64,000 nucleotides of DNA from JAPLJM01 sp963708515 (GTDB taxonomy: Bacteria > Desulfobacterota > Syntrophia > Syntrophales > Fen-1087): positions 124,001 to 188,000 of the forward strand of contig CAVPSX010000021.1 of the NCBI GenBank assembly GCA_963708515.1, in the 5' to 3' direction. The translations under genes were made by a program, and so were the position numbers. The notes under the pieces were generated by a model, which was not told the origin of the DNA, did not search any database, and worked only from the letters and a program-made list of their open reading frames with translations. This document shows positions 18,042-26,927 of the stretch, in pieces (the first letter of the stretch is position 1; each line of letters opens with the position of its first letter).

Positions 18042-19238
18042 TCAGACTTCATGCAGATCACGGGGCGAGATCGTCAGAAGCTCGGCGCCATCCGGATGAA
18101 CGGCGAGCGTATCTTCCACCTTGACGACTTCCGTCTCGGATTTCCACATCTCGATTTCCAGTGTCACGACGGTCCCCGCCTGAATGATATCCAGGTTGCC
18201 CTTGCTCAGCAGGGGCAGCTCGTTGACCTCCAGGCCCACGCCGTGCCCGACAAAAGGAAGCGGCTTCGGGTTGCCTCCGAGCCTGAGATAATAGGGCTCC
18301 ATGCCGATTTCACTCGCGATGGAAAACGTCAAGCGGTAAATGTCATCACACGTGACGCCGGGCTTCAAAAATGCGATCGTACGGTCGGCGATCTCGCGCA
18401 TGCCCTGATAGAGTTCGCGGCAGACGGCGGGCGCCTTGCCGACCACGTAGGTCCGGCTCTGATCGCTGTGATATCCCCGGTAAAGCGTGGGAATGTCCGT
18501 AACGACCATATCTCCCCTTCGGATCACGCGCGTCGAGGCGCCGAGCGGGATGGCGGCGCTCAAGCCCGTGCCGCTGATGGACTGGACCTTGCCGGCGATG
18601 CGCGAGAGGTTCTCCCCGGATGCCAGCACGCCCCGGCCCATGAAAAAGTCCCACTGACGATTGAAATATTGTCCTTCATGGCCGGCCCGGCGATGGGCGT
18701 CCTCGATCTCGCAGGTCAATTCGAACTCCGTCATGCCGTCCCGCAGCACGTTCATTGTCCTTACATGTCCCGCATGCAAAATGCGGGCTGCTTCGCGCAG
18801 ATGGGCCAGTTCCGTCTCGTCCTTGATTTTTCTCAACTCCATCACGGTCCTTGAAACATCGACGATCCTGAATTCGGGAAGCATCCCGGCGATCCTGGAA
18901 TAGAGAGCGACCGGCAGCACGTCGAGCTCCATTCCGATGACGCCCCCATTTATTCCGAACCTTTTAAGGATCTGCAAAACCCCCTCGAACCCACCGGGGC
19001 CGAAGGAGTCGTGGGGGAGCCATGTTTCTGCGGGGACATGTTCAATCCCCTTGTTGATCAGCAGATGATACTCGTGCGGGGAGACGATCAGGAAAGAGGG
19101 CTGGGTCGTCCCTGTAAAGTAATAGACGGATTTGGAATAGTTGAGCAGTACGGCGTCAACGGCGGCGGCACCCAGACTTTCCTGAAGGCCCCGGATCCGC
19201 CGCAGCGGGCTGAATTTCTGAATTCCCGTGTTTTTCAT
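18042..19238 (-). CDS. M24-family metallopeptidase (Xaa-Pro aminopeptidase/creatinase-like)
   Basis: A two-domain protein of about 398 residues: a creatinase-type N-terminal domain, then the pita-bread catalytic fold. Metal ligands are visible as V-T-D-I-P, H-S-D-Q-S-R-T, G-H-G-V-G, L-E-I-E and V-K-V-E-D-T. I chose the ATG at 19238, two bases after the stop of the upstream mutase gene; an earlier start would overlap it. Members cleave Xaa-Pro peptides or hydrolyse small amides such as creatine. As the last gene of a mutase operon it might instead process an amide-linked precursor, but nothing in the sequence shows this. Confidence 0.85.
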   Translation of the reverse strand: MKNTGIQKFSPLRRIRGLQESLGAAAVDAVLLNYSKSVYYFTGTTQPSFLIVSPHEYHLLINKGIEHVPAETWLPHDSFGPGGFEGVLQILKRFGINGGVIGMELDVLPVALYSRIAGMLPEFRIVDVSRTVMELRKIKDETELAHLREAARILHAGHVRTMNVLRDGMTEFELTCEIEDAHRRAGHEGQYFNRQWDFFMGRGVLASGENLSRIAGKVQSISGTGLSAAIPLGASTRVIRRGDMVVTDIPTLYRGYHSDQSRTYVVGKAPAVCRELYQGMREIADRTIAFLKPGVTCDDIYRLTFSIASEIGMEPYYLRLGGNPKPLPFVGHGVGLEVNELPLLSKGNLDIIQAGTVVTLEIEMWKSETEVVKVEDTLAVHPDGAELLTISPRDLHEV

Positions 19239-19240
19239 GC

Positions 19241-20866
19241 TCAAAAAATTTTCATATCGCAATACTCGCCGAAAACGTCTCGAAAGGCGCCGATCATCTC
19301 GCCGAGGGTCACGTGAGCCTTTGCCGCTGCGATGAGTGGCGGCATCACATTATCCGTCCCCTCGGCGGCCTTCCGGACCGCGTCGATGCAGGCAGCCGTC
19401 CTTTGCCCGTCCCGTTTTTGTCTTAAGTCTTTCAATTCTTCAATCTTTTTTTTCTCAAAATCGGGATCTGCCGCTCTGAGTTCGATATTATAACCGTCAT
19501 CGTCGATGTATTCATTGACGCCGACGATAATGCGGTTTTCGCTATCGACTTCCCGCTGATACCGGTAGGCGGCGTCGGCGATCTCCTTCTGGAAGAACCC
19601 CTTCTCGATGGCCGGGATGACGCCGCCGAGTTTCTCGATCGCCTCGAAGTACTTGTGACATTCGAACACCATCTGCTGGGTCAGGGACTCCACGTAATAG
19701 GAGCCGCCCAGGGGGTCCACCGTATTGACCAGGCCGCTCTCATGCAGGATGATCTGCTGAGTCCGCAGGGCCAGCTTTTCCGATCGCTCCGACGGAATCG
19801 CGAAGGCCTCATCGAAGGCGTTCGTGTGGAGGGACTGCGTTCCCGCCAGAACCGCCGCAAGGGCCTGGATGGTCGTCCGGATGATATTGTTCTCGGGCTG
19901 CTGGGCCGTCAGCGAGGAGCCCGATGTCTGGGTGTGAAGCCTGAACATCCAGCTTCGCGGATTTTTGGCGCCATACTTTTCCCGCATGGTTTTCGCCCAT
20001 ATCCCCCTGGCCGCCCTGAATTTGGCAATATTCTCGAAGAAGTCATTGTGAACCTTAAAGAAGAAAGAGAGCCGCGGCGCAAAACTGTCCACGGGCATGC
20101 CCCTTTTTATTCCTTCCTCGACATAACAGAATCCGTTCGCCAGCATAAAAGCCATCTCCTGAATGGGCGTAGCCCCTGCCGAGCCCAGGTGATACCCGCT
20201 GATGCTGATGGGGTTGAACTTCGGCATGTGTTGGCTGGAGAATTCGATGGTATCCATAATCAGCCGCATGGAGGGCCGCGGCGGAAAATAGAAGGATTTC
20301 TGGGCCTGATATTCCTTCAAAATATCATTCTGCAGCGTTCCCATGAGCCGGTTCAAAGGAATCCCCTGTTCCTCGGCAACGGCGCAAAACATGGCCAGCA
20401 CTGCCGCAGACTGTGCATTGGTGACGAAATTGATGCTGATTTCATTCAGGTCAATCCCTTCCAGGATATTGCGGACATCCACCATGGAATCGATAGCCAC
20501 GCCGCCGCAACTCCCGACTTCCCCCCGGCAGAGAGGATCATCGGAATCCCGTGCCCATGATCGTCGGCATGTCCAGGCAGATGCTCACGCCGGTGGCCCC
20601 CATCGCGATGAGCTGCCGGATCCTCTGATTGGCCATCTGTGGAGAACTCAGCGAACCCAGCTGACGGATCGTCCACGGCCTCCCGCGGTACATGGTCTGA
20701 TGGACGCCGCGGACATAGGGATATTCACCGGGCATTCCCAGGTCCGTTTTGTAGTCAAAGCCGGCCACATCCTCCGGACCATAAAGAGGCCGGATCTCAA
20801 AGCCGGAGAGATATTCTGAATGTCCGCCCGTTTATTGGACGAGCTCTTTTTTCTTTCCTTTCTCAC
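19241..20866 (-). pseudogene. Second cobalamin-dependent acyl-CoA mutase large subunit, frameshifted
   Basis: A paralogue of the gene at 13821. The body (19241-20500) has S-I-S-G-Y-H (catalytic His kept), F-A-P-R-L-S-F-F and D-P-L-G-G-S-Y. The upstream part encodes R-G-V-H-Q-T-M-Y-R-G-R-P-W in another frame; one extra base near 20550 separates them, inside what should read G-S-D-D-P. A second shift near 20825 disrupts the poorly conserved N-terminus, so the exact start is uncertain. At the position of R207 of methylmalonyl-CoA mutase it has Gln (K-E-Y-Q-A-Q), as in isobutyryl- and 2-hydroxyisobutyryl-CoA mutases. It is likely active on a monocarboxyl acyl-CoA if the shifts are sequencing errors. 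Confidence 0.82.
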
Positions 20867-20887
20867 TGCATCTGTGCTTGTTCATCT

Positions 20888-21558
20888 CTATTTCCGACTT
20901 GCGGATAATTCATGCTGGAGCCGATTTTTTTTCTTTCTGGAGCTGGAGAAGCTTTCCCAGAGATCATCCACCTGTCTTTGGGTTTCTTCCATAGGGCCTT
21001 CATTGCGGAAGACGAAGTCCGCATAGCCCACCTTCTCGTCGATGGGGAGTTGGGACTTCAGGCGGTCGGCCGCTCGTCCCGGCTGATCCCGTCGCGCTCC
21101 ATCAGACGCCTGGATCTGCTGTTCTTCCGGCGTATGAACCACCAGGAGCTTGTGAAACAGGTACTGGAGATTCAATTCGATCAAGAGCGGAATATCCACC
21201 AGAATGATGGCGTCCGGTGCGGTCGCGGTGATTTCAGTTCAATTCCTTCATAAACTCGCCGAAAATCGCGGGATGCGTGAATCCCTCGATCTTCTTGCGC
21301 TTCTCCATATCCTTGAAGGCGATGTCCGCCAGTTTCTTCCGGTCCAGGGTCCGGTCTTCCTGCAGGACCTGCTCGCCGAAATAGGCGACGATATTCTTCC
21401 AGGCCGGCTTGTCCGGCTCCACCACGCGCCTGGCCAGAAGATCGAAATCGATCACGTGAGCGCCCTTTTCCCTGAAGCATGTCAACCACGGTGGATTTGC
21501 CCGTGGCGATGCCGCCCGTCACGCCCAGCAGAAAACGGTTATCCTTTCCCCGGATCAT
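20888..21558 (-). pseudogene. coaE: Dephospho-CoA kinase, several frameshifts
   Basis: The enzyme makes CoA by phosphorylating dephospho-CoA. The ATG at 21558 begins M-I-R-G-K-D-N-R-F and is followed by the P-loop G-V-T-G-G-I-A-T-G-K-S-T. Further blocks in other frames are V-I-D-F-D-L-L-A-R-R-V-V, F-T-H-P-A-I-F and V-D-I-P-L-L-I-E-L. Breaks lie near 21478 and 21240, and a compensating pair near 21072 and 21100: between them a third frame gives L-M-E-R-D-G-I-S-R-D-E, and outside them the main frame reads normally. An essential gene with a compensating pair points to sequencing indels. The frame of the DUF169 gene upstream runs into this gene without a stop. Confidence 0.83.
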
Positions 21559-22336
21559 TTCGAGCTGCCCCAGGCCGCCGTAGGATCCGGGAAATGCCGT
21601 GGTGAGATCCTGCTCCGCACCGGCATAGCTGATGGGATAACGAATTCCCCGGCGGTAGAGCGTCTCCAGCCCCTTCAGGGCCTTTTCCATATGTGCCGGC
21701 GGCAGGGCCATCACGAGGTCCTCGTCCTGGGCATGGCCGTAGCGCCGCTCCCCATAGCAGGGTATCGTCAGGGAAGGTTTTCCCGTCAGATAGCAGCGGG
21801 CGATGGCATCCGAGCAGGAAGACTCGCCCACGCAGTGAAACTGCATCACCTCGTAATCTTCGAACTGAAGCGCATTGATCAGCAGCATCATCTGGGCCGG
21901 ATTGGCGTAGATCAGGACAATATCCGGCTCGAAGGGTTTGTAAACCAGAGGGGCCAGGGCCACAGCCTGGTATTTTCCCAACGGAAGGCGCGGGATGGCG
22001 GCCTCGTATCTTTGGGCGTCCGCGCGGGTTTTGACCCAGACAATGCTGCGGAAGGTTCCATCGCGGTTGATTTCCGGGACATCCGTCAGGCCGATGATGG
22101 AGGGGCAGGTTGGGCCCAGAAAGTCGTCCAGCTCGGCGCCCACCGTCCAGTCAAAGCTTCTGGCCAGCGTGATCAACTGGCAGAGCGTGACTTTCTTGTT
22201 GAGGCGGCGCATGAACGGAATGGCGCCGAGGTCCGCCTTGTCTTCGAGCATCCTGAAGGCCACAGGAAAAGATTTTAAGCCGCAGCAACTGCTCCATCCT
22301 GCGGACGATCTTCTCCCAGTCCCTTGACACATTCAT
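21559..22336 (-). pseudogene. DUF169-family protein, frameshift near N-terminus, possibly fused to CoaE
   Basis: Uncharacterised DUF169 family, often found in anaerobes. Diagnostic blocks are Y-A-N-P-A-Q-M-M-L-L, C-V-G-E-S-S-C-S-D-A-I-A-R-C and I-P-C-Y-G-E-R-R-Y-G-H-A-Q, with conserved Cys residues. The start is ATG 22336 (M-N-V-S-R-D-W-E-K-I) behind a GGGAGGAA site; a shift near 22275 leads to K-S-F-P-V-A-F-R-M-L-E. The frame continues without a stop into dephospho-CoA kinase. It may be a true fusion, or a lost stop caused by an indel, since another frame stops just after the CoaE start. No function is known. Confidence 0.68.
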
Positions 22337-22374
22337 GTCGATTCCTCCCTGTGATGATATAATGCCGGGGGCAT

Positions 22375-23126
22375 TCAGGCCCTCTGAAAGCCACCGGTGA
22401 AAAACGGCCCTTTTTCAAGGCCGCGATAAGATCCCTGTTCATTGTGAATGGGATCAGCAAAGCGCGTGGCATAACGTCCCACTTCCCCGGGCTTGTGCGC
22501 ATCACTGCCGCCGATGACGGGCAGTCCGAGGATTTCCGCCACCTGTGCCGCAAAGCTGGTTTTCTTTCTCGGAAACGCGGCTGTTCATGACCTCCACGGC
22601 GTCCACTTCCCGAAATACCGGCCGCATGCTGGCTTTTTGCGGCGTCAGGCCGAGATAGCCGATTCCGAAAGTCAGAAATCCCCGGAACGGATGCGCCGCG
22701 ATCATGAAGCCCTGCGCCTTCAGCACCTTTTCCCGCAGATCCTCGAAGCCTGATCACGCCTTGAATATCCTCTTCCAGACCCAGCACCAGAATGTCTCCC
22801 TGATCCGTCGTGATTTCATTGCCCCGCAGAATCAGGAATCCGTGCTTCTGCCTCAAGGCTTCGACTTCCGACGGGTCCCAGCGATGGTTATGGTCGGTCA
22901 GGCAGATCCCGTCCAGGCCGATTGAGCGGGCCTCCTCGATGAGCTGCTCGATCGTCACGGAACTGCACGGGGAAGCGGGTGCGGAATGGACATGAAGGTC
23001 GATCACCATTGGCCGGGATGCGTCCTGAGCCGTCTCCATCTCTTTCTTCTGGAGAGAAGCGGGCGCAGGAGTCCGGTTTTCACGGGCTCGCGCGGCCTTT
23101 CCGAAATAGTCATCGATCCCGATCAT
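22375..23126 (-). pseudogene. PHP-domain phosphoesterase-like protein, frameshifted
   Basis: A polymerase-and-histidinol-phosphatase-type metal hydrolase. The ATG at 23126 overlaps the upstream stop as ATGA. Visible metal motifs are I-D-L-H-V-H-S near residue 40, L-T-D-H-N, R-G-N-E-I-T-T, and, in a second frame, I-A-A-H-P-F-R-G. Breaks lie near 22745 and 22565. The last segment (G-G-S-D-A-H, with its metal-binding D and H) is in a third frame. The stop at 22375 is my best estimate. Such small PHP proteins hydrolyse phosphate esters or nucleotides; the substrate is unknown. Confidence 0.72.
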
Positions 23127-23501
23127 CGGGTTTTTTCGCTTCCTGATCTTTTTTCGGGATGAGCCGGGCGGCGTCCCGGCGCCGCTTCGCAACACTCGAT
23201 GATCAGATCGGCAAAATGCCTGCAGGCCTTCCGGCCCACGCCCTTCTGGAGCTTCTGGGTGAAGTCCTGATCGATCCGCAATCCCACCGCTTCCTGAAGG
23301 AATGGAATCGCGCGGAAGCATTCGGCATTTTCCATCCTGTTCCAGCGTCCTGAAATAGCGCGGATCTCCAGATCGGGAAGTCCCAGATCCAGATCAACCT
23401 CCATGCCGTAGATATCGTCTTCCATCACGCCATGGACAGAAAGGATATCATCGCCTTTCCGATAGACGCTTGTAAGTTTGTTTCGCGTAGAATTTAATCA
23501 T
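23123..23501 (-). pseudogene. DUF2889-like protein, second of a tandem pair, one frameshift
   Basis: A protein of about 125 residues. The first 16 residues (M-I-K-F-Y-A-K-Q-T-Y-K-R-L) are in one frame; after a shift near 23465 the rest continues as G-D-D-I-L-S-V-H-G-V-M-E-D-D-I-Y-G. It carries D-L-D-L-G-L-P-D-L-E-I and a C-terminal V-G-R-K-A-C-R-H-F-A-D-L block resembling the G-C-x-H-L region of DUF2889. The ATG at 23501 overlaps the stop of the gene before as TGATG. Function unknown. Confidence 0.5.
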
Positions 23502-24015
23502 CAGCGACTCCCGTCGATTTTGTCCGGCTCCAGGGCTTCCATGAGCGGGCTGCCCTCGGAAAGGGCCGCGCAACTGTTATACAATCTGGGATTGGCCCGG
23601 ACCATATTGGAGAAAAAGACCTTCTCTCCGGCCGGGTCTTTGGGGGCTGAAAGCAGGACGTCCCGTGTAAAGGACATGATGACGCCGTTGCAGCATTCAT
23701 CCAGAAGGATCGACATGGTTTCTACAAAAGGCCGGTCTCCGATCAGCCCCCGGATGATCTTCTTGATGCCGGGCCCCACCCGGGCTCCGATAACCTTTCT
23801 GGAGGTCCCCGGAAATATCGAGGCGATTGCCTTCGCTGGACCGCCTGATCTCGCCGGTTGCTTCGACAATATCCAGGTTCGGTGATTTGACCAGGATCTC
23901 CACCCAGGCCTCCATCGACGTGTCCTGGACGCGGCAGGTGGATCGCGTCGTCTGCTCATCCACGAATTTCCACGGTGGTGCAGCGATTTCTTGTAAAACA
24001 GGCGATATTTGCCAT
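23501..24015 (-). pseudogene. DUF2889-like protein, first of a tandem pair, frameshifted
   Basis: Reconstructed from three frames. The ATG at 24015 gives M-A-N-I-A-C-F-T-R-N-R-C-T-T-V-E-I-R, then after a shift near 23965 V-D-E-Q-T-T-R-S-T-C-R-V-Q-D-T-S-M-E-A-W-V, and after one near 23797 V-I-G-A-R-V-G-P-G-I-K-K-I-I. The whole is about 170 residues. The pattern of an N-terminal beta domain with D-T-S-M-E-A followed by a helical part with V-G-x-G-I-K-K and paired Cys resembles DUF2889, a family of unknown function. It starts nine bases after a small basic protein and is translationally coupled to its paralogue. Confidence 0.52.
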
Positions 24016-24023
24016 ACAGCAGA

Positions 24024-24167
24024 TTATCCTCTCGTCCTATGCTTTAGTGCGGCTTTCTTTTTGACATTGTAATGAACAGGGCCTTCCCTTTCGACCTTTT
24101 CAAACGCGTATTGCTTCAGGCCTATGCCTTTTCTGAGCCAAGCCTGATGCTTTTCAATCTGTTTCAT
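24024..24167 (-). CDS. Small basic protein (47 residues), head of the DUF2889-mutase operon
   Basis: A short complete frame, M-K-Q-I-E-K-H-Q-A-W-L-R-K-G-I-G-L-K-Q-Y onward, ending K-H-R-T-R-G. GGCGGA lies at a suitable distance before the ATG at 24167. The stop is eight bases before the DUF2889-like start, so the two are probably co-transcribed. It is lysine/arginine-rich with a likely N-terminal helix and no Cys. I do not recognise a family. The coding case rests on position, ribosome site and composition. Confidence 0.5.
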   Translation of the reverse strand: MKQIEKHQAWLRKGIGLKQYAFEKVEREGPVHYNVKKKAALKHRTRG

Positions 24168-24301
24168 GATTCCGCCGGAAATGAGTGATTGTTCCTACTT
24201 AAAACTTCCATTGGTTGGTGTCAACGCCAATATGACGGTTCATTCAGGGCATTTCGGCAAAAGTTGGGGACAAAGGGGGCCTTCAAGAGATGAATGCAAT
24301 G

Positions 24302-25195
24302 CTACTTGCCCTCTGCCACAGCTCTGACCTTGGCTGCCAGGTTGATCAGATAGGGCCTCGCTTCCTGAAGGATGGCCCCTGTTTCTTCATAGTCTTCCCG
24401 GAAGATTCTTTTCACCACGGCCTCCCGGTCTCCATGTAGATCATGAAGATTGTCTTCTATCCTTTTTCTGAATATCCTTGTCCGGGCAATGGATTTTGCA
24501 ATGTATCCCCTGGCGTCCTCGCCGGTCAACGTAAAATAATGAGCCATCAACAGCATGTCTGTTTCCAGACATGCCAGTTTTTCAAGCGAGGCCAGATAAT
24601 CGTTATAACTTGCCAGAAATTCGGGATGAATGGTCATGTTCCGGTCATAAACGCCGATGGCCTCACCGGTGATGAGGGCCTTCAACTTCGGAATGTAGAA
24701 GGAGATGGAATCCCGCGTATGACCGGGTGTCGCCACGACCTTGAATTCGAGACCGCCTCCGAGGTCAAAATCCATGCCGTCTTCAAGCAGAATATCCACC
24801 TGCAGGGCGTCAAAGAAAATGTCCTCCCCGCCGGTCTGCGCGGCATGCCTGTCTTCGTAATCCCGGCTCAAGCTTCGGATCAATTCGACGGCGTTCGGCT
24901 TCCTGAACGTTTCCGCGGCCAGGGGATGCGCTCCCACCTGAAGTCCCCTGATGTTTCTTTTCAGGTAAGGGCATGCTCCGCTATGATCAAAGTGGGCATG
25001 CGTCAGGAAAACATAGCGCAGAGGGGTTTCATCCCCCAGAAGCGCTCTGACATCCTTCAAATACACAGGGCCCATGACGGTCATGCCGGCATCGAAAACG
25101 GCGGGGTTCATGCCCGTCAACAGATATGCAGGCAGCTCCGGCGTTCCGACGGCGAACAAGCCGTCACCGATTTTCCCCCTGCTTTCAATGATCAT
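24302..25195 (-). CDS. Metallo-beta-lactamase-fold hydrolase
   Basis: A 297-residue MBL-fold protein. The zinc motif T-H-A-H-F-D-H supplies H66, H68, D70 and H71; a further ligand His is in A-T-P-G-H-T-R-D and the bridging Asp region is replaced by L-I-T-G-E-A-I-G. The C-terminal 80 residues are helical and charged. The overall form resembles thioesterase- or glyoxalase II-like members more than lactamases. It is a single gene with an own leader of about 130 bases. The substrate is unknown. Confidence 0.83.
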   Translation of the reverse strand: MIIESRGKIGDGLFAVGTPELPAYLLTGMNPAVFDAGMTVMGPVYLKDVRALLGDETPLRYVFLTHAHFDHSGACPYLKRNIRGLQVGAHPLAAETFRKPNAVELIRSLSRDYEDRHAAQTGGEDIFFDALQVDILLEDGMDFDLGGGLEFKVVATPGHTRDSISFYIPKLKALITGEAIGVYDRNMTIHPEFLASYNDYLASLEKLACLETDMLLMAHYFTLTGEDARGYIAKSIARTRIFRKRIEDNLHDLHGDREAVVKRIFREDYEETGAILQEARPYLINLAAKVRAVAEGK

Positions 25196-25322
25196 GTTAT
25201 CATTCCTCTTTCAGCTCAAAGGGTCATCCTGTTGAAGTCGTTGATGTTGGCCGGCCGCAGGCATCGCCTCTCCGCCTGAGTGATCCCGGTGGGAGCCGAC
25301 TGCCCGGCAAGAGCCGGATTTC

Positions 25323-25886
25323 TTACGAATGACATGATTTCGACCACCTCAGCGCCGACCAGAAGAGCATGATCAGCACGATCAACAGCGCGGCAACGGG
25401 AATCAAAAAAGCGACGAGGGTTGCTCCAATGGCGCCCAATAATTCAAGGGTCGCCACGATAAAATTGCCGGGACCGGGGAGATTCATCGAGGCAAGGGCC
25501 CTGGCGACAGTCGTTCCTCCCTGCACCACGCCGGCCACGCCGCCGCCCGCAATGATCGCCAGGGACCACTTGAGAAACGGGGGCATATCCAGTGCGATAG
25601 CGGCTGTTGCCAGGATACCCGCAACAACGGCAACCGGTGCAGCGATGGCATCCAGAAGGTGATCAATGACAGGAACATAATAGGCGGCAATCTCAATTCC
25701 TGTTGCCGTAAGCAGCGCCAGAAAGGCCGGCCAGGTTCCAAGCCATTGAAAGCCCCCTGCCAGCGTAACATAGCCGCTCATCGCCGCGAGGCTCAAGCCA
25801 AGAAAAGGCACAAATACCCGAAATCCGCACGCAGCGCTGAGGCCTATCCCCACCATCAGACCCATGATTGTGTCCACGTCGCTCAT
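25323..25886 (-). CDS. DUF4126 membrane protein
   Basis: A 187-residue hydrophobic protein with about five membrane segments and glycine-rich turns: G-L-S-A-A-C-G-F-R-V-F-V-P-F near the N-terminus and A-I-I-A-G-G-G-V-A-G-V-V-Q-G-G-T-T in the middle. These are the hallmarks of DUF4126, a bacterial inner-membrane family without assigned function. The last residues are polar. No neighbours suggest a role. Confidence 0.8.
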   Translation of the reverse strand: MSDVDTIMGLMVGIGLSAACGFRVFVPFLGLSLAAMSGYVTLAGGFQWLGTWPAFLALLTATGIEIAAYYVPVIDHLLDAIAAPVAVVAGILATAAIALDMPPFLKWSLAIIAGGGVAGVVQGGTTVARALASMNLPGPGNFIVATLELLGAIGATLVAFLIPVAALLIVLIMLFWSALRWSKSCHS

Positions 25887-25967
25887 GCCTGAATCATTTT
25901 ACGTTGAGACCTTTGAAAAATGGACAAAGCCCGCAACTCAAAATTTTTTTCGCTTGAAGACGGAATC

Positions 25968-26927
25968 TTACCTATTCCCCTTCAGATAGCTTAAATAGTG
26001 CGCTGCTGTCTCCTGAGGATTTTCCAACATGGGGATATGTCCTGTATTTTTCATGATGACGGTTTTGTAATTTTTCAAATTCTTTTCCAAAACCGCAACG
26101 CCTCCCACGTCCAGAATCTTGTCGGTATCGCCCCAGAGAATCAAAACCGGGGCCTGAATTTGAGGCAGATAGGGTTCGAGATAGGTCTCCATTGGAGACG
26201 GCATCCCTCCTGTGTGATTCCATTTCATATCGTCCCATATTTTTTTATTAAAATCACTGTGCGCGACCGCATCGGCGGCCAGGACTTTTTTAAACTGGGA
26301 AGGCATGAACGGAGGTTTAACAAAACATAATTTTATCAGTTGATCAAAATCTTCAGGAGTGCTTGCCAGCAACGGATTTGTCCCCTTCTGTATCAGGATG
26401 GCCATCTCACTCATTTTTGGAGATTTGACACCGCCCGGTGCCAACAGCGCCAGTGTGGTAACCTTCTGGGGATATTTTGCACCATACGCTGCGGCAAACA
26501 TCCCTCCCATGGAATTTCCTGCCGCATGAAATCTTTCAAGCTTCAGTGTCTCCGTAAAGCGGTCAATGCGCCTCAGTTGGTTTTCTACATCATAACTTGT
26601 TTTCTGTATCTGAGAGCTTTCGCCAAAACCGGCAATATCAGGAATCACCACATGGTAATCGCCTGTCAGGTACTTTGCGAAGCGTGTCCAGTTGTCCTTG
26701 TCTGCACCAAAGCCATGAAGCAGCAATACCGCTTGCCCTTTCCCCCCTTCCAGATACACAATTTTATGGTCGTCCACCCGGATTTCCTTCCTGGCCAGGC
26801 CGGCAGAGTGTCTTTGAGCTTGCAGCGCCAGTTTGAATAATGTTTCCGGGAACAGGAAATAAATCCCGACAATCAATATAATAAATACAGCAATGAGACC
26901 AAAGCCGGCCGCCAATATCTTTCTCAT
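25968..26927 (-). CDS. Membrane-anchored alpha/beta hydrolase
   Basis: A 319-residue alpha/beta-hydrolase. The start at 26927 (M-R-K-I-L-A-A-G-F) has GGAGG just upstream; the first 30 residues are a single hydrophobic anchor, so the domain is probably periplasmic. The oxyanion region is L-L-H-G-F-G, the nucleophile elbow G-N-S-M-G-G, the acid is in W-G-D-T-D-K and the catalytic His in T-G-H-I-P-M. The family includes esterases, lipases and dehalogenases, so the substrate is open. Confidence 0.87.
   Translation of the reverse strand: MRKILAAGFGLIAVFIILIVGIYFLFPETLFKLALQAQRHSAGLARKEIRVDDHKIVYLEGGKGQAVLLLHGFGADKDNWTRFAKYLTGDYHVVIPDIAGFGESSQIQKTSYDVENQLRRIDRFTETLKLERFHAAGNSMGGMFAAAYGAKYPQKVTTLALLAPGGVKSPKMSEMAILIQKGTNPLLASTPEDFDQLIKLCFVKPPFMPSQFKKVLAADAVAHSDFNKKIWDDMKWNHTGGMPSPMETYLEPYLPQIQAPVLILWGDTDKILDVGGVAVLEKNLKNYKTVIMKNTGHIPMLENPQETAAHYLSYLKGNR

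Noticed and set aside
17964..18854. 296-codon rightward frame over the M24 peptidase
   Set aside because: The reverse strand encodes all five metal ligands of M24; the forward frame is a shadow.
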